Origin: Scatophagus argus
Lineage: Eukaryota; Chordata; Actinopteri; Scatophagidae
Direction: 5' to 3'
Assembly (NCBI RefSeq): GCF_020382885.2
Contig: NC_058506.1
Coordinates: forward strand, 13,990,318-14,054,317
DNA length: 64,000 bases
Shown: positions 47,401 to 63,300 of the stretch, piece by piece
Layout of the letters: the number at the start of each line of letters is the position of its first letter
Numbering within the stretch: position 1 is the stretch's first letter
Notes under the pieces: model-generated
The model's database searches: none
What the model saw: only the letters and a program-made list of their open reading frames with translations
What the model was told of the DNA's origin: nothing
Made by a program: the position numbers and the translations under genes

Positions 47401-49192
47401 ATGTCAAATTTCTTAACATTTTGAGATATTTACTTCAACCCCATCTGTGTTCATCAGGTGGTGGAGTAGGAGTGTTTCCTGGTGCAGGAACAGGAGGTAT
47501 CACTGGAGGTCCAGGTGAGCTTCTTCAACTTTAAGCTTCTTCTGGAAAACAGTGACTAAAATCTAACATACTTGAGCTATGGCAGAACATTTACAGTCCA
47601 ATGGTTCACTGTGTATCATGCGCATTTCCTTGAGGATTTTAAATGCTCATTTACGCACATCTATACTAACTTACCTGTCCAGGTAGCATAGCAGGAGGAA
47701 CTGGAGGGCCAGGGGGTGCTGCAGGAACAGGACAGGGAGTAGGAGGTGGAACTGGTGGTTTACCAGGTCAGTTTAAATGGATTACCAATACAATATAGAA
47801 CAATAATGTGAGTGTGTGTCAGATTTTTACATTTTGAGATTTGAAAACATTTGCATTCATAAAATTCGATTCACTGCACAATAAACATCTTACCTCTCTG
47901 CTGTCCAAGTGATTCAGGCTGTAATGTGTCCATTCTTCCAGCAGGGGGTGTCGGGCCTGGCTATGGCAGCATCGCTGGTGGAGGCTATTCAGGTAAGATA
48001 GATTCACTTTAAGACACTTAAACTTTCTCTCTTTATGATACTCAAAATGCACTCTCTAAAAATTTAAAAATGCTAAATAATAGATTCAAAATTTTGATAA
48101 ATAATAGTAGGAAAGGAAAAAAGGAAAGCTTTAATCCCAAATGTCAGACCTTACACTATGAATATTTGTTTTGGCATATTTCAATTTTCATGTCATTGCA
48201 GAGATAGCATATTGGGTACATGAGACCATTGTAAAGGTTATCTATTGTTCATTGTGACTGTCTTTCCTTTTATTGTTCTCTAGGATATACAGGGGCCGGA
48301 CAAAAATGTAAGAAAACTCACTGTGTCCTCTGGCAGAAACATGTTTCAGTGTCCTAACACAGATGTCCACCACCAATACATAGATACAATACACACAAGG
48401 GATGTTTTTGTCTTGCAAAGAAATTCAGCTGTGTATGCTTTTATAATTGCTAGCGCTGGGTGTTATTGTAAAGAGCACATATCAGCAAAATAAATCTAAC
48501 CTTTCACTTTTACGCCCTTTAGCCAAAGCACAGAAGGCAGCCAAATATGCAGCCATGCAGGCCATACTAGGAGGCGGGGGATACAGAGGTAAAAAACATA
48601 GGGTACTCATTATAAAATACGTTACAATAAACCTCATCTGTATTGTAAACCACTATACTAGAATTTCGGGAAATCCAGTTATCCACAAAAGTTACGTTGA
48701 GCAACTGGATTTCAGAACCATTCAAGAGCCCTTAATGAGTTCCTCCAAATTCAAGCTGCATCTTTTAATCTCTTTAATCTTCTACTGAGCACTGACTAAG
48801 TCTTCTTCCTTATTGTTTAAAGAAAACCATGCTTTGATCTGAATTAATTCTGTTACAAAGATATTTTTCACATAAGTAGCATGTTTAATGAGTGTCACAC
48901 AGTCTTAAATGGAAAACGGACTGTCTTAACTGAAACAGTCACTTTGACTGAGCTTCTTAAGTTTTTTGTAGTTTTAAAAACGTATTATTTTACATTACAA
49001 CTTCAAATTATTCAGTTAATCAAGGAGATTAAAGATATCTGGTTTTCAAGTTGAACTAGCTTAACATGCTTCACAGTGTCATTTTTACCCATACTACACG
49101 TATGTTGTTTGCCAGCTGAAGAATAATCATTTCTGTTCTGCTGTTTAGGTGCTGGCTGTCAGGGTAAATACTGTGGCCGAAGGAGGAAGTGA
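29126..49192 (+). CDS. eln: Elastin (tropoelastin), complete gene model of 51 exons
   Basis: Tropoelastin is secreted and crosslinked by lysyl oxidase into elastic fibres of arteries and, in fish, the outflow tract. The model joins 51 coding exons into 6507 nt, about 2168 aa, far longer than human tropoelastin (under 800). Nearly every junction splits a glycine codon after its first base (class 1-1) and every internal exon is a multiple of 3, as in known elastin genes. The order is signal peptide exon, long GPGG-rich hydrophobic exons alternating with short Lys exons (KPPKTG, AKAAAKYG, AKARKYG, AKPLKPPG), and a last exon with two Cys and RRRK. Downstream limk1 confirms synteny with ELN-LIMK1. 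Which of the two teleost paralogues (elna or elnb) this is cannot be decided. Exon coordinates are in the block entries. Confidence 0.93.
29548..29597. repeat. Hairpin with repeated arm in elastin intron 1
   Basis: AGAAAGCACTGA (29548-29559) pairs perfectly with TCAGTGCTTTCT (29566-29577) across a 6-base loop. The second arm recurs at 29586-29597. Confidence 0.8.
30078..30104. repeat. 27-bp perfect palindrome in elastin intron 1
   Basis: TTTAATAAGGTGC, one T, then its exact reverse complement. Arms of 13 bases with a single-base centre. Confidence 0.85.
31586..32795 (+). CDS. eln: Elastin exons 2-5
   Basis: Exons at 31586-31789, 32156-32323, 32439-32459 and 32616-32795. Exon 2 opens GVYIPAGGAAGAGA and is rich in GxGPG motifs. 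Exon 3 is a GVGPG pentapeptide array, which approximates the classic elastic VPGVG pattern. Exon 4 is a 7-codon crosslinking exon (GKPPKT). Exon 5 has GGFGPGG units. Two splice sites are odd. Coding-like sequence extends 18 bases upstream of the exon 3 acceptor at 32155, to a CTCTG where an AG would be expected. Exon 5 seems to use a GC donor (CCAAG|GCATGT). Confidence 0.85.
32796..34275 (+). other. Elastin intron 5
   Basis: About 1.5 kb, long for this gene, with a short CA repeat near 33213-33231. No glycine-rich exon found inside. Confidence 0.5.
34276..35385 (+). CDS. eln: Elastin exons 6-8
   Basis: Exons at 34276-34386, 34696-34776 and 34855-35385. Exon 6 is GLG/GVG rich. Exon 7 combines GYGGYGPGG with a crosslinking end GPKPPKTG. 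Exon 8 is 531 nt, 177 codons, lysine-free and built from a 14-residue unit of two heptads (GPGGAGF and GPSGTGV types), period 42 bp. Alternate frames and the opposite strand are also open across exon 8 as a side effect of the GGN-CCN-GGN pattern; only this frame continues through the splice sites. Confidence 0.9.
35620..36554 (+). CDS. eln: Elastin exons 9-14
   Basis: Exons at 35620-35694, 35794-35841, 35966-36028, 36119-36166, 36328-36390 and 36507-36554. Exon 9 carries a basic crosslinking block GRKSSAKASKQVPG. Exons 10-13 are short and less repetitive, with GVGIPGLYQGG, GRGVLPGV and GRGQQLPGVFRGY. Exon 12 ends GTC A|GTAGGT, so its junction codon is Asn, not Gly. Exon 14 is a KA-type crosslinking exon (GKSKKNPAKAAAKYG), the motif type that forms desmosines after lysyl oxidase action. 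Confidence 0.85.
36629..37444 (+). CDS. eln: Elastin exons 15-16
   Basis: Exons at 36629-36850 and 37220-37444, both lysine-free hydrophobic domains. Exon 15 contains a 36-bp tandem unit coding PGLGGGVGTGLT, just over two and a half copies, two of them nearly identical. Exon 16 moves from GGLGRGGPGGGAG to GPGGAGTGPGGAGYGPG. Confidence 0.88.
37603..38550 (+). CDS. eln: Elastin exons 17-19
   Basis: Exons at 37603-37635, 37759-38355 and 38521-38550. Exons 17 and 19 are near-identical short crosslinkers (SAKARKYG and GAKARKYG) flanking exon 18, the largest exon of the gene (597 nt, 199 codons, no lysine). Exon 18 is an array of 14-residue units of the form VGPGGAGTGYGPGG, period 42 bp. The matching crosslinkers suggest duplication of a crosslink plus hydrophobic exon cassette. 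Confidence 0.9.
38374..38437. repeat. (TA)n-rich microsatellite in elastin intron 18
   Basis: TATATT and TATATG units grading into an uninterrupted TA run. Confidence 0.9.
38699..39856 (+). CDS. eln: Elastin exons 20-25
   Basis: Exons at 38699-38917, 39066-39170, 39265-39297, 39399-39449, 39583-39621 and 39821-39856. Exons 20 and 21 are hydrophobic. Exon 22 (GYGAGSKPAKYG) and exon 25 (GYGTAGSKAAKYG) are short crosslinkers of the same design as exons 17 and 19. Exons 23 and 24 are small glycine-rich linkers. Exon 24 is read to 39621 (GGA G|GTCTGG). Confidence 0.83.
39980..42599 (+). CDS. eln: Elastin exons 26-34: polar, non-repetitive central region
   Basis: Exons at 39980-40108, 40204-40251, 40612-40656, 40987-41079, 41271-41294, 41935-41955, 42171-42197, 42378-42404 and 42540-42599. 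These differ from the rest: small, rich in Ser, Thr, Asp and Glu, poor in GPGG. Exon 26 contains VLVNGTSTGSSASATAG; exon 30 is FNGTEVPG. Both carry an N-G-T glycosylation sequon. Exon 28 reads DGSVIEGSGSSGGEG. Exons 31-33 are 7-9 codons each (STRTTPG, VTGLPAHE, GGGAVQPSG). Exon 34 ends with the crosslinker GAKPLKPPG, like the KPLKP of human elastin. The tiny exons are the least certain part of the model, though all have good AG and GT sites and keep phase. Confidence 0.7.
43123..44074 (+). CDS. eln: Elastin exons 35-38
   Basis: Exons at 43123-43365, 43517-43771, 43885-43923 and 44018-44074. Exon 35 starts with a charged, collagen-like run (GDTPGEGDGEGGPDGERGG) and ends in the crosslinker GTPKPPKG. 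Exon 36 is an array of GGGPGGVGGGPGAV units, ending KPGK. Exon 38 (GIRYPTGAGVGLGAGKPGKG) resembles a conserved late exon of tetrapod elastins. Confidence 0.87.
44180..45300 (+). CDS. eln: Elastin exons 39-42
   Basis: Exons at 44180-44536, 44654-44704, 44789-45166 and 45259-45300. Exon 39 repeats GGYGAGPGGYG. Exon 40 gives GQRYGTGTGLGVGKPPK. Exon 41 is a GGFGPGG / GIGTGPGG domain containing GVAPGVY, ending RKPPKSG. Exon 42 (GYGSSSLGGGGYGQG) is a short spacer. This starts a series of cassettes made of a hydrophobic exon ending in a KPPKS-type crosslinker plus a short GYGSS-type exon. Confidence 0.88.
45461..46697 (+). CDS. eln: Elastin exons 43-45
   Basis: Exons at 45461-45949, 46109-46135 and 46233-46697. 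Exon 43 holds a 144-bp (48-residue) higher-order repeat of four 12-residue units (GGAGTGTGGFGP and variants), about two and a third copies from 45531, ending KRKPSKSG. Exon 44 is the 9-codon spacer GYGGAGYGSG. Exon 45 has a 60-bp repeat (GGYGPGGVGTGGYGPGGAGP type), two copies (46381-46440 and 46441-46500) being identical. It then runs without an intron from RKPPKSG into GYGSSLGGTGYRPG, which are separate exons in the exon 41-42 cassette. The exon 45 acceptor is a NAGNAG (CAGCAG). Confidence 0.87.
45531..45860 (+). repeat. 144-bp higher-order tandem repeat inside elastin exon 43
   Basis: The 10-mer TGGTGCTGGC followed by ACAGGAAC starts at 45531, 45675 and 45819, exactly 144 bases apart. The two full copies differ at only a few positions. 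In frame it is 48 residues, so copy number change would not disturb frame. Confidence 0.9.
46321..46560 (+). repeat. 60-bp tandem repeat inside elastin exon 45
   Basis: A 20-residue unit repeats in exact 60-base register about four times. Copies 46381-46440 and 46441-46500 are identical; neighbours differ by a few bases. This implies very recent duplication or conversion. Confidence 0.92.
46698..47457 (+). other. Elastin intron 45 with retroelement tail
   Basis: 760 bases with no exon. At 46877-46926, TTTCCCCTCAGGGATAAATAAAG followed by a GATTCT repeat matches the 3' end of a common fish non-LTR element, related to the tail at 9656-9700 in reverse orientation. Confidence 0.6.
47458..49192 (+). 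CDS. eln: Elastin exons 46-51: C-terminus
   Basis: Exons at 47458-47514, 47683-47766, 47945-47992, 48284-48307, 48523-48588 and 49149-49192. Exons 46-48 are glycine-rich; exon 48 has a second NAGNAG acceptor. Exons 49-50 give a classic KA crosslinker (GQKSKAQKAAKYAAMQAILG), likely helical. Exon 51 encodes GAGCQGKYCGRRRK and stop, the elastin C-terminal signature of two cysteines (a disulfide) plus a basic tail, comparable to human GGACLGKACGRKRK. The tail binds microfibrils and cells during fibre assembly. Confidence 0.93.
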
Positions 49193-50860
49193 GAGACCAA
49201 CAAACAGGAAGTGACCTCATTAAAACAACAGTGGTGCTATCGAATGATCCCAGATTGTAAATGTCTTACCTGCCATAGAAGCTAAAGCCTCAACACATTC
49301 CACATATTAATTTCACACAATCATTTCTTTCAAAAAGAGCAGTGGTTCTGGGCCTGTTAGAGATGATTCCTTAAAACAAGGTGATGCCTCTGTTGCAGTC
49401 TGATACACAGAGTGGTAAAATATATCCTTGTCATGTTGTTTTATGGATAATTCGGTGACGTGACTTTGGTTAAATGAAAATATTCACCGTTTTACAAGAA
49501 AAGCGCGTTAGATTAAGACAACATGGGGAAACATTTGTTAAAATAACATTTTCACCCCTGAATCTCCCTGTGATCCTGACTACCAGGCTGAGAATCACTG
49601 AAATATAGATTTAAGAGGTCTTTTTAAATTGTGAGGCCAAGCTGTACTATAATACACTTTTTTGTTTATTTCTGTTGTTGTGTTCCTGTGCAAGTATCAC
49701 CATGAATCCTCTGGGTGAAGACTGATACCAAGGACACCCTCAGGGCAGCTCCTTCAGACCTGTCTGCATGCTGACACAATGTTTGTTTGTTTTTTTTACT
49801 CTCAAAGGCCACATTTTAATCCAGTCCATTGGATTATACCTTAGGTCTGCAGAGTGTAATGTTTGTTTTATTAATCTACTGTTTTATTAATTACTGTTTT
49901 ATTTTATTAATTTAGCTTTTACATCAGTGCAAACAGTTGGATATTATGTCCAGCAATCTGTACAGACAACGAAGCACACGAATGCTATTCTGGGGGAACC
50001 GCAGACAAAAGGAACTCCAAGTGGAATTTTTTTGATGGTGTGGTGTTTTGACTGGTCTTTATCTGGTCCTCGAGAAGCAGCCTTTGCTCATTTAAACTGT
50101 GCTCAGGTCTCAGCAGTATCAACAAATGGAGGCTGAAGGTCCACAGCTGTGAGATTCTTCCATTCCATTCACAACATTATAGGCACTGTCTTACAGCTGC
50201 AACACAGTAATTGGTATTGGTGTGAACTTTTGGTTAACATGCTTATTTTTTCATTACCAGAATGATGTATTGTTATGATATTATGGTGTGGCTTAGGTTT
50301 GGCTTTTACATTTGCTGTTGTGGAAAGCATTCAAACTAAATGTGAGGTAATATGAATACATGATAGTGCTTTTAAATGACATCTGAGGAGCATTGATTAC
50401 TGTGTTTTTCTTTTTTTTGGATGTACCTCCTTTAACACTGTAGGAAATTTGTTCACGATTGCTAGTCTTTTTAAATTATGCTGACAAAAAGCAGAAAAAG
50501 CTCAACTATTTATCCTCAGTCTCATTTTATGAATTCAAGTGCATTAACGCAGCATTAAATATTTGAGTTATTTTGTTTGTGTTTGAGTTTTAACAGTTTT
50601 TAAACTTGTGTACTACTATGCTAAAGATAAGTGTTTTGTTTTCTACATTGTCCTTGCATGTGTGCAGAATCACAGTGTAATCTGCGATGTCATTTGGATA
50701 AAAAATGTAAAAAATGAGTTTCATCTTGCATCTGAGCTTATGCTTCTGTCTCTATTGAGCAGTTTAACATGTGCTTTATGTGGCCTATCAAGAAAATGAT
50801 GCACTTTTGTACACTTTCAGACATTGCTCTTTAAAATTAAAAAATGACCAATAACAGCTG
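49193..50860 (+). other. Elastin 3'UTR (candidate)
   Basis: About 1.65 kb of AT-rich sequence follows the TGA to an ATTAAA at 50836-50841, the best poly(A) signal noticed. A long 3'UTR is usual for elastin. Earlier, weaker sites are possible. Confidence 0.45.
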
Positions 50861-51239
50861 TGTCAGGTTATTGTTATTTTAAAGACGATGTTCCACATGT
50901 AGAATTTGTGAAACCATAATGAAGGTTTTTGGCACGAGGCAAGGGAAGGAAGCTACACATTCAGAGACAGATGCTGCTTTCAGTGTGTTAAACTGTTGCG
51001 CCGTTCTGACAACCACAGCTTTGGCTGAAATGAGAGAAAGGAAACAAACTACTGCCTGAGCCTACTAAGATTAGAGCAGCAGTCAGGTTTTTGGTGACTC
51101 ACACTGAAACTCTGCAAATACTGACCAAGTACACACTACAGTGTATTATACTGCACAGTTCATAACAAAAGAACATTATGTACAGAGGCAGATGTGAAGC
51201 ATCGACTCAATCAATCAGTCCTAAAACCAGTGAGGACAA

Positions 51240-51680
51240 ACAACAATAATAATAATAACTTTTTTTAAGAGCCAGGTTCCCAAGGTGCTTGACAACCAGT
51301 TAAAAACAAAACTTCCATTCAGACGCAACAGACGAGCAAAGTAAAAGAATATAGAAAATTAATCAACAATAACTGCGAAAAATGGGACAGTTAAAAGACA
51401 TTAAAAGACGATTTAATGTAAAAGCGCGTTCATAAAAGTGGGTTTTAAGAAGTGATTTAAAAGAGCTCACTGATCTTGCGAGTCTTATCTCTTCAGAGAG
51501 GTCGCTCCAAAGTCAAGGAGCTCTGACAGCAAAAGTCTGGTCACCATTAGTCTTTAACCTTGACTGAGGAACAACCAAAAGGGACCCACCCAAGGATCTC
51601 AGGCTGCAAGCTGGCTCATAGGGGGTCAACAACTCTGAGGGGGGCGCAGAACTGTTCGACAGAAGCACTCATAAAGAACA
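51240..51680. mobile_element. Teleost interspersed retroelement fragment
   Basis: An AAT microsatellite, then text of the type 'aggtgcttgacaa', 'aaaagtgggttttaagaagtg', 'gagaggtcgctccaaagtcaagg' and 'caaaagtctggtc'. This resembles a non-LTR repeat abundant in fish genomes. Identified from memory of the repeat's general pattern; family not named. Confidence 0.5.
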
Positions 51681-52560
51681 ATAAAAGTTGTCACATCAGA
51701 AAAATTTTCAAGTTTTATAATTTTGTAACCACATACACATACACACGTGTCTGCTCTTCAATTTGCAAAACCACTGTGCAATGAAAATGCATCTGCAGAA
51801 ATGGCACGGTGCTATTATGAAGTATGGCCTGAATCTATAAAGTGGACCAACGGTTTAAAATGTACTTTGAAACAAAACAATATCATATACACTAAAAGAA
51901 ATTCACAGTCTTCAAGCAAAATAAGCAGCAGAGCTGCACTCACACGGATAATCTGAACTATTCAAACTTCATATTGAATTGTATCAGTGGCTTTCTTCTC
52001 CCAAATCTGAGCTTTTCCCCACTCTCCCTGCTTTAACTGAATTCTCCCTCTTTGTTTGTTGTGTGTGATGAATAGAGGGCTTTACTGTGGGGTCAGGACA
52101 GTGCAGTAATTGGGGCATTCATAAGGAGATTATGTCTGTGCTGATGGGAACAGAGCTCATTTCAACACTCTCACACACACCACACACACATATGTTAACT
52201 CATAGAAACACACCTATGTAGATTCACATTTTAGACTGTGAGATTAGCTCTGCCACACTGCGTGGACTCTGCAGAGGAGTGTAACCGTATATTGCAGAAG
52301 TCTACATGCTGTAAGTAACAGGAGAGGCACAAGAGAGCAGAACTTCCATACTGGGATTGGTCTGTTTCTCAGCAACCAGCAGAGGGAGACTGGCCAGCTG
52401 GTGTCAGTGGGTCAGGGTATTTTCTCACACAGCTACTGTGCACATTAGAGAGAGAACTCATATGCACAGGAAGCCTGAGAGAGAGAGCGAGAAAGACAAC
52501 GCCTGCTGGCAGTCATAGCAGAATACATGCAAAGATCCACTCATGAACACATTCAGCTAA
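51680..52560. other. Intergenic, elastin to limk1
   Basis: No coding exon found. In particular, nothing here encodes the missing first half of a LIM domain. Confidence 0.5.
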
Positions 52561-52631
52561 TAATCTTCTTTCTTAAGTGGGAGGACTGTTTCTGAGTGAC
52601 GGTTATCTTATCGGTGAACTGAGGGGGCAGA

Positions 52632-59666
<7,035 letters not shown>

Positions 59667-59831
59667 GTAAGAATAGTAAAATATTCCTGAAAATATTAAG
59701 CACTTGAATTAAATTGATGTGGTGTGATGGAAAAATTCCCTACTTAAAATGTTGCGTAAATGTCAGTAATGTCAGTCAAGTAACAAACCTATATTATTCA
59801 TACTTTTTATAAATTAAGTATAGTGGCCCTT

Positions 59832-60193
59832 TGTCACTATCCGCGCACGCTGGTTGTTTGACTGGCTTGTACGCGTGCCTGTGTAGGTGTATGCAGGTGT
59901 AAATGCATAACACAGCCAATGTCCAAAACACTGCTGATTGTACTTCAGGTTTATTTAGTCTATATACAGTCAACTCAAAGGTACTCACTTTAACCATAAC
60001 AATTATTCTGACCTGAGAAGTAACACCATGGCACGGTCAAAAACTGTGTGGATTCCCCAGCGTGCACCACTACCCTGATTAACCCACCTCCCTATATAGA
60101 TACAAACCATGGCCTAATCAAGATACTGCCACCTACTGGCAGAAATGCATACAACACTTGTGAACAAAGAAAATAACCAATTTGGCTCCTACA
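59832..60193 (-). repeat. 3' LTR of the BEL/Pao element (candidate)
   Basis: On the minus strand a segment begins TGTAGGAGCC at 60193 (or TGTG at 60195) and ends GTGACA at 59832, giving TG...CA termini and about 360 bases. It has a TATA box (TATATAGG, + 60091-60098) and a poly(A) signal AATAAA (+ 59950-59955) in the right order for U3-R-U5. A purine-rich AGGGGCCGG (+ 60194-60206) sits just upstream as the polypurine tract. The matching 5' LTR must lie beyond 64000, so this is not confirmed by an LTR pair. Confidence 0.6.
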
Positions 60194-60330
60194 CACCGGC
60201 CCCTAATTGTTAATGGTGTGTAAGCATAACAATTCAACAAACAAAAACAAAAGGAGCCAAATGTTCTTGAGTGATACATGTACACACACCATATCCTATT
60301 AGTGCATAAACCAATTAATCATCACAGGCT

Positions 60331-63300
60331 TTAAAGAGCAGCCAAGAGCCTCGAGGAGCCGTCAAGTCCACCACTAGGACGATGTCCCCAGCAACAAAAC
60401 TTCTTTTCCTCTGGTTCCATTTCTGAGAGGTATTGGACCTGTCTCCACCGTCGCTTGACATACAGATCTTGCTTCACAAACAGTCCAGGTGGTACAGCAG
60501 GTTTGCCCTTTAGGAGGAGAATATGATTGGGTGTAAGAGGTTCAAGGTCGTCGTCATCATCATCTTCAGACTCCTCTTTGGCAGCCTTGGCCTTTGTAGG
60601 TGGTTTAGATGGAGCAGCCTTCTTGGGAGGTGGGGCTTCTTCCTCTAAGTCCTCCTCATCATCAGATGACTCCTTTGCAGGCTGAGCTTTCACTGCGGCC
60701 TTGTCAGCAGGTTTAGCGGCAGGCTTGGCTGCTTTCTTTGGTGGGGGAGCCTCCTCTTCAGACTCCTCATCCTCATCATCATCGTCGTCGTCCTCTTCCT
60801 CCAACTCCTCAGCCTTTGCAGGGGCTGCCTTTGCTTTAGCCGGGGTCTTTTTTGGTGGGGGAGCCTCCTCTTCAGACTCCTCCTTGGAATCATCATCATC
60901 TTCTTCATTGAAGTCATGCATGTACTGACTGGTGAGCATTTCCTCCAACTTCCTCACAGAGATCCTGTTCACTGTGGCAGAGGGAAACTCTGTCTCCAAG
61001 GCACCACTGCTTCCATTCAGTGGACCATTAACTACCCATCCCAACACAGTTTTAATAGCGTACGGGCCATTCCCGTGGCTGTTGATGACCTCCCATGGTT
61101 CCAGCAATTTGGGAGCGTTGATTCCTATCAACAAATCAACATTTGCCTTTATGTGTGGGATGTGAACGTCCGACAAGTAAGGCCATTTATCCAGTTCCTC
61201 AGTTGTTACTATATTATTAGTGGTGACTGGCATTTTCCTTTGGCTCAAGACCTCTGGAAGACTATAAAAGTCATTGCCCTCTAATCCAGCCACCTCCAAA
61301 CCAGTGATGGAATAAGATGGAACAACAGTCTCCTGGCCCATTGTGTTCAACAAAACACTGGTTCTTCTGCCTGTAATATTCAGCCTCTGCATTAGATCTT
61401 CAGAGCAGAACGTGGCAGAGCTACCAGGGTCCAGAAATGCATATGTTTGTATGATGTCACATCCTTTTACAGACTTCACTCTTACAGGAAGAATTGGGAG
61501 AACACAGTCATCCTTACCGGCCCCTGTATGCCCACATGTTTGGAAACAAGCTGGTTGTTTACTCAGTGGGCCCTTTAGCTGTTGTGAAGCTGGTTGTTTC
61601 TTTTGCTCTGGAGCAGGTGGTTGTCTACTAATGTGCAGCACAGTGGGATGAGTTTGACCACAGACTTTGCATGTCAAGCGCCTCTCGCATTCCCGACTCA
61701 TGTGACCATCACATAAGCATGCAAAGCAAACTCCCTTTTCCTTCAGAAGTTGAATTTTCTCCTTGTGTCTTTTCTCATTAAACTGTTTACACTCCTCCAA
61801 TGTGTGACTGTATGAACAGCAAAGGCATCCTGCTTTAACTGACTTTCCAAGCTCTGCTGGTGGCTCCTCCTCCCTTTCTGACAGGGTTGTAGATGTTACA
61901 GTGGTGGCAACAATATTTCCTTTCACCCTGTTTCCAGGATAAGACTTAAACTGGGTGACAGTCTTTGTGCCAGCCGCACCAGATACAGGATCTTGGATGT
62001 CACCGAACAGAGGATCAGAAAGGATTTTAACATGACGCTCCACAAATACAACCAAGTCTGCAAAGTGAGCTCTCTGCTGTGTCTGTTCCATGATTCCATA
62101 AGCGATGGATCTCCATTGTTCCCTCAATTTGTATGGCAGCTTTGCAAGAATGGCTCTCATATTTGCAGGCATATCCAACTCTTGCATATACTCCAATTCC
62201 TCCATTACATTACAGCAGCCACGCAGAAACAAAGAATATGCTTGGAGTGCTTTAACATCTTCACCCTTTATGGACTGCCAGGCTAGAACCTTTTTCATAT
62301 AAGCATTAGCAATTTTATATTGATTTCCAAAATGCTCCTGCAGTAGGTCCTTAGCCACTGCATAGCCGCGATCAGGAGCCAAGTGCTGGCAGCTACGTAC
62401 CAGTTGTTGTGGCTGTCCTCTGGTAAATTGCTCCAGATAGAAAAGACAATCTGCTGCTTCTGCTTTATTCTCCACTCCTTGCTCGAATGCTTTAATGAAT
62501 GCTCTGTATTGCAAAGGGTTCCCTTCGAATATGGGAATGTCTCTCGGCGGCAGAGATCTTGCAGTTTGCTGTTGCACCAAAGCAGCTGTTATTTCATTTT
62601 GTCTGTGCATGATGGTAAGTATGTCCTCAGATGCAATTTGATTTATGCAAGGATGAGTGAATTGATGAGTGATTTGGGGTTGACGGATTTCCTTGTTTAA
62701 TTGAGAAGTTGTCATTTGACCTTTAAGTTGGTGTGAATTTCCCATGCTTTTCTGGTGGTCATGCATATTGTAGTGACGTTCAGAATCCGTTTTAAAACTT
62801 GAGCCACGTTCCTTTGGTCGCACATCCAGTGGTTTATTTGGATTTACTGAACACTGTTGTTGCATCGACTTCCACAATCCAGACTGATATTCATTTGCCA
62901 AAGAATTTAACACAACCACAGACCCATTTTTCCCTTTATTTTCCAGGTAAGAGCCCGTTGCATTTTTGGATCCTGAACCAGCACTTCCCACACTAGAGGA
63001 TTGCAATACTGCCAACTTAGCATTTGTTGCAGCTATTTCCACTTCCAAGTCCAGTTGTTCTCGTTTCCTCCTCAGTTGTTGCTCCTGCTCCTCCAATGCG
63101 TGTCTTTCCTTAAGAGCTGAAGCACGGGCAATAAGAGCAGCTCTTTCTGCTTCAGCCTTTATGCGTGCTGAAGCAGTGCTTGATCCTCCACTGGCTCTAC
63201 TTCCTTTACTTGAAGGTTTGCTTTCCACATTAGAAATGCTATCATCTGGGCCAATGTCATCCACCACCAGCCCAGTTGCATGTGCATTGTTTTCACTGCT

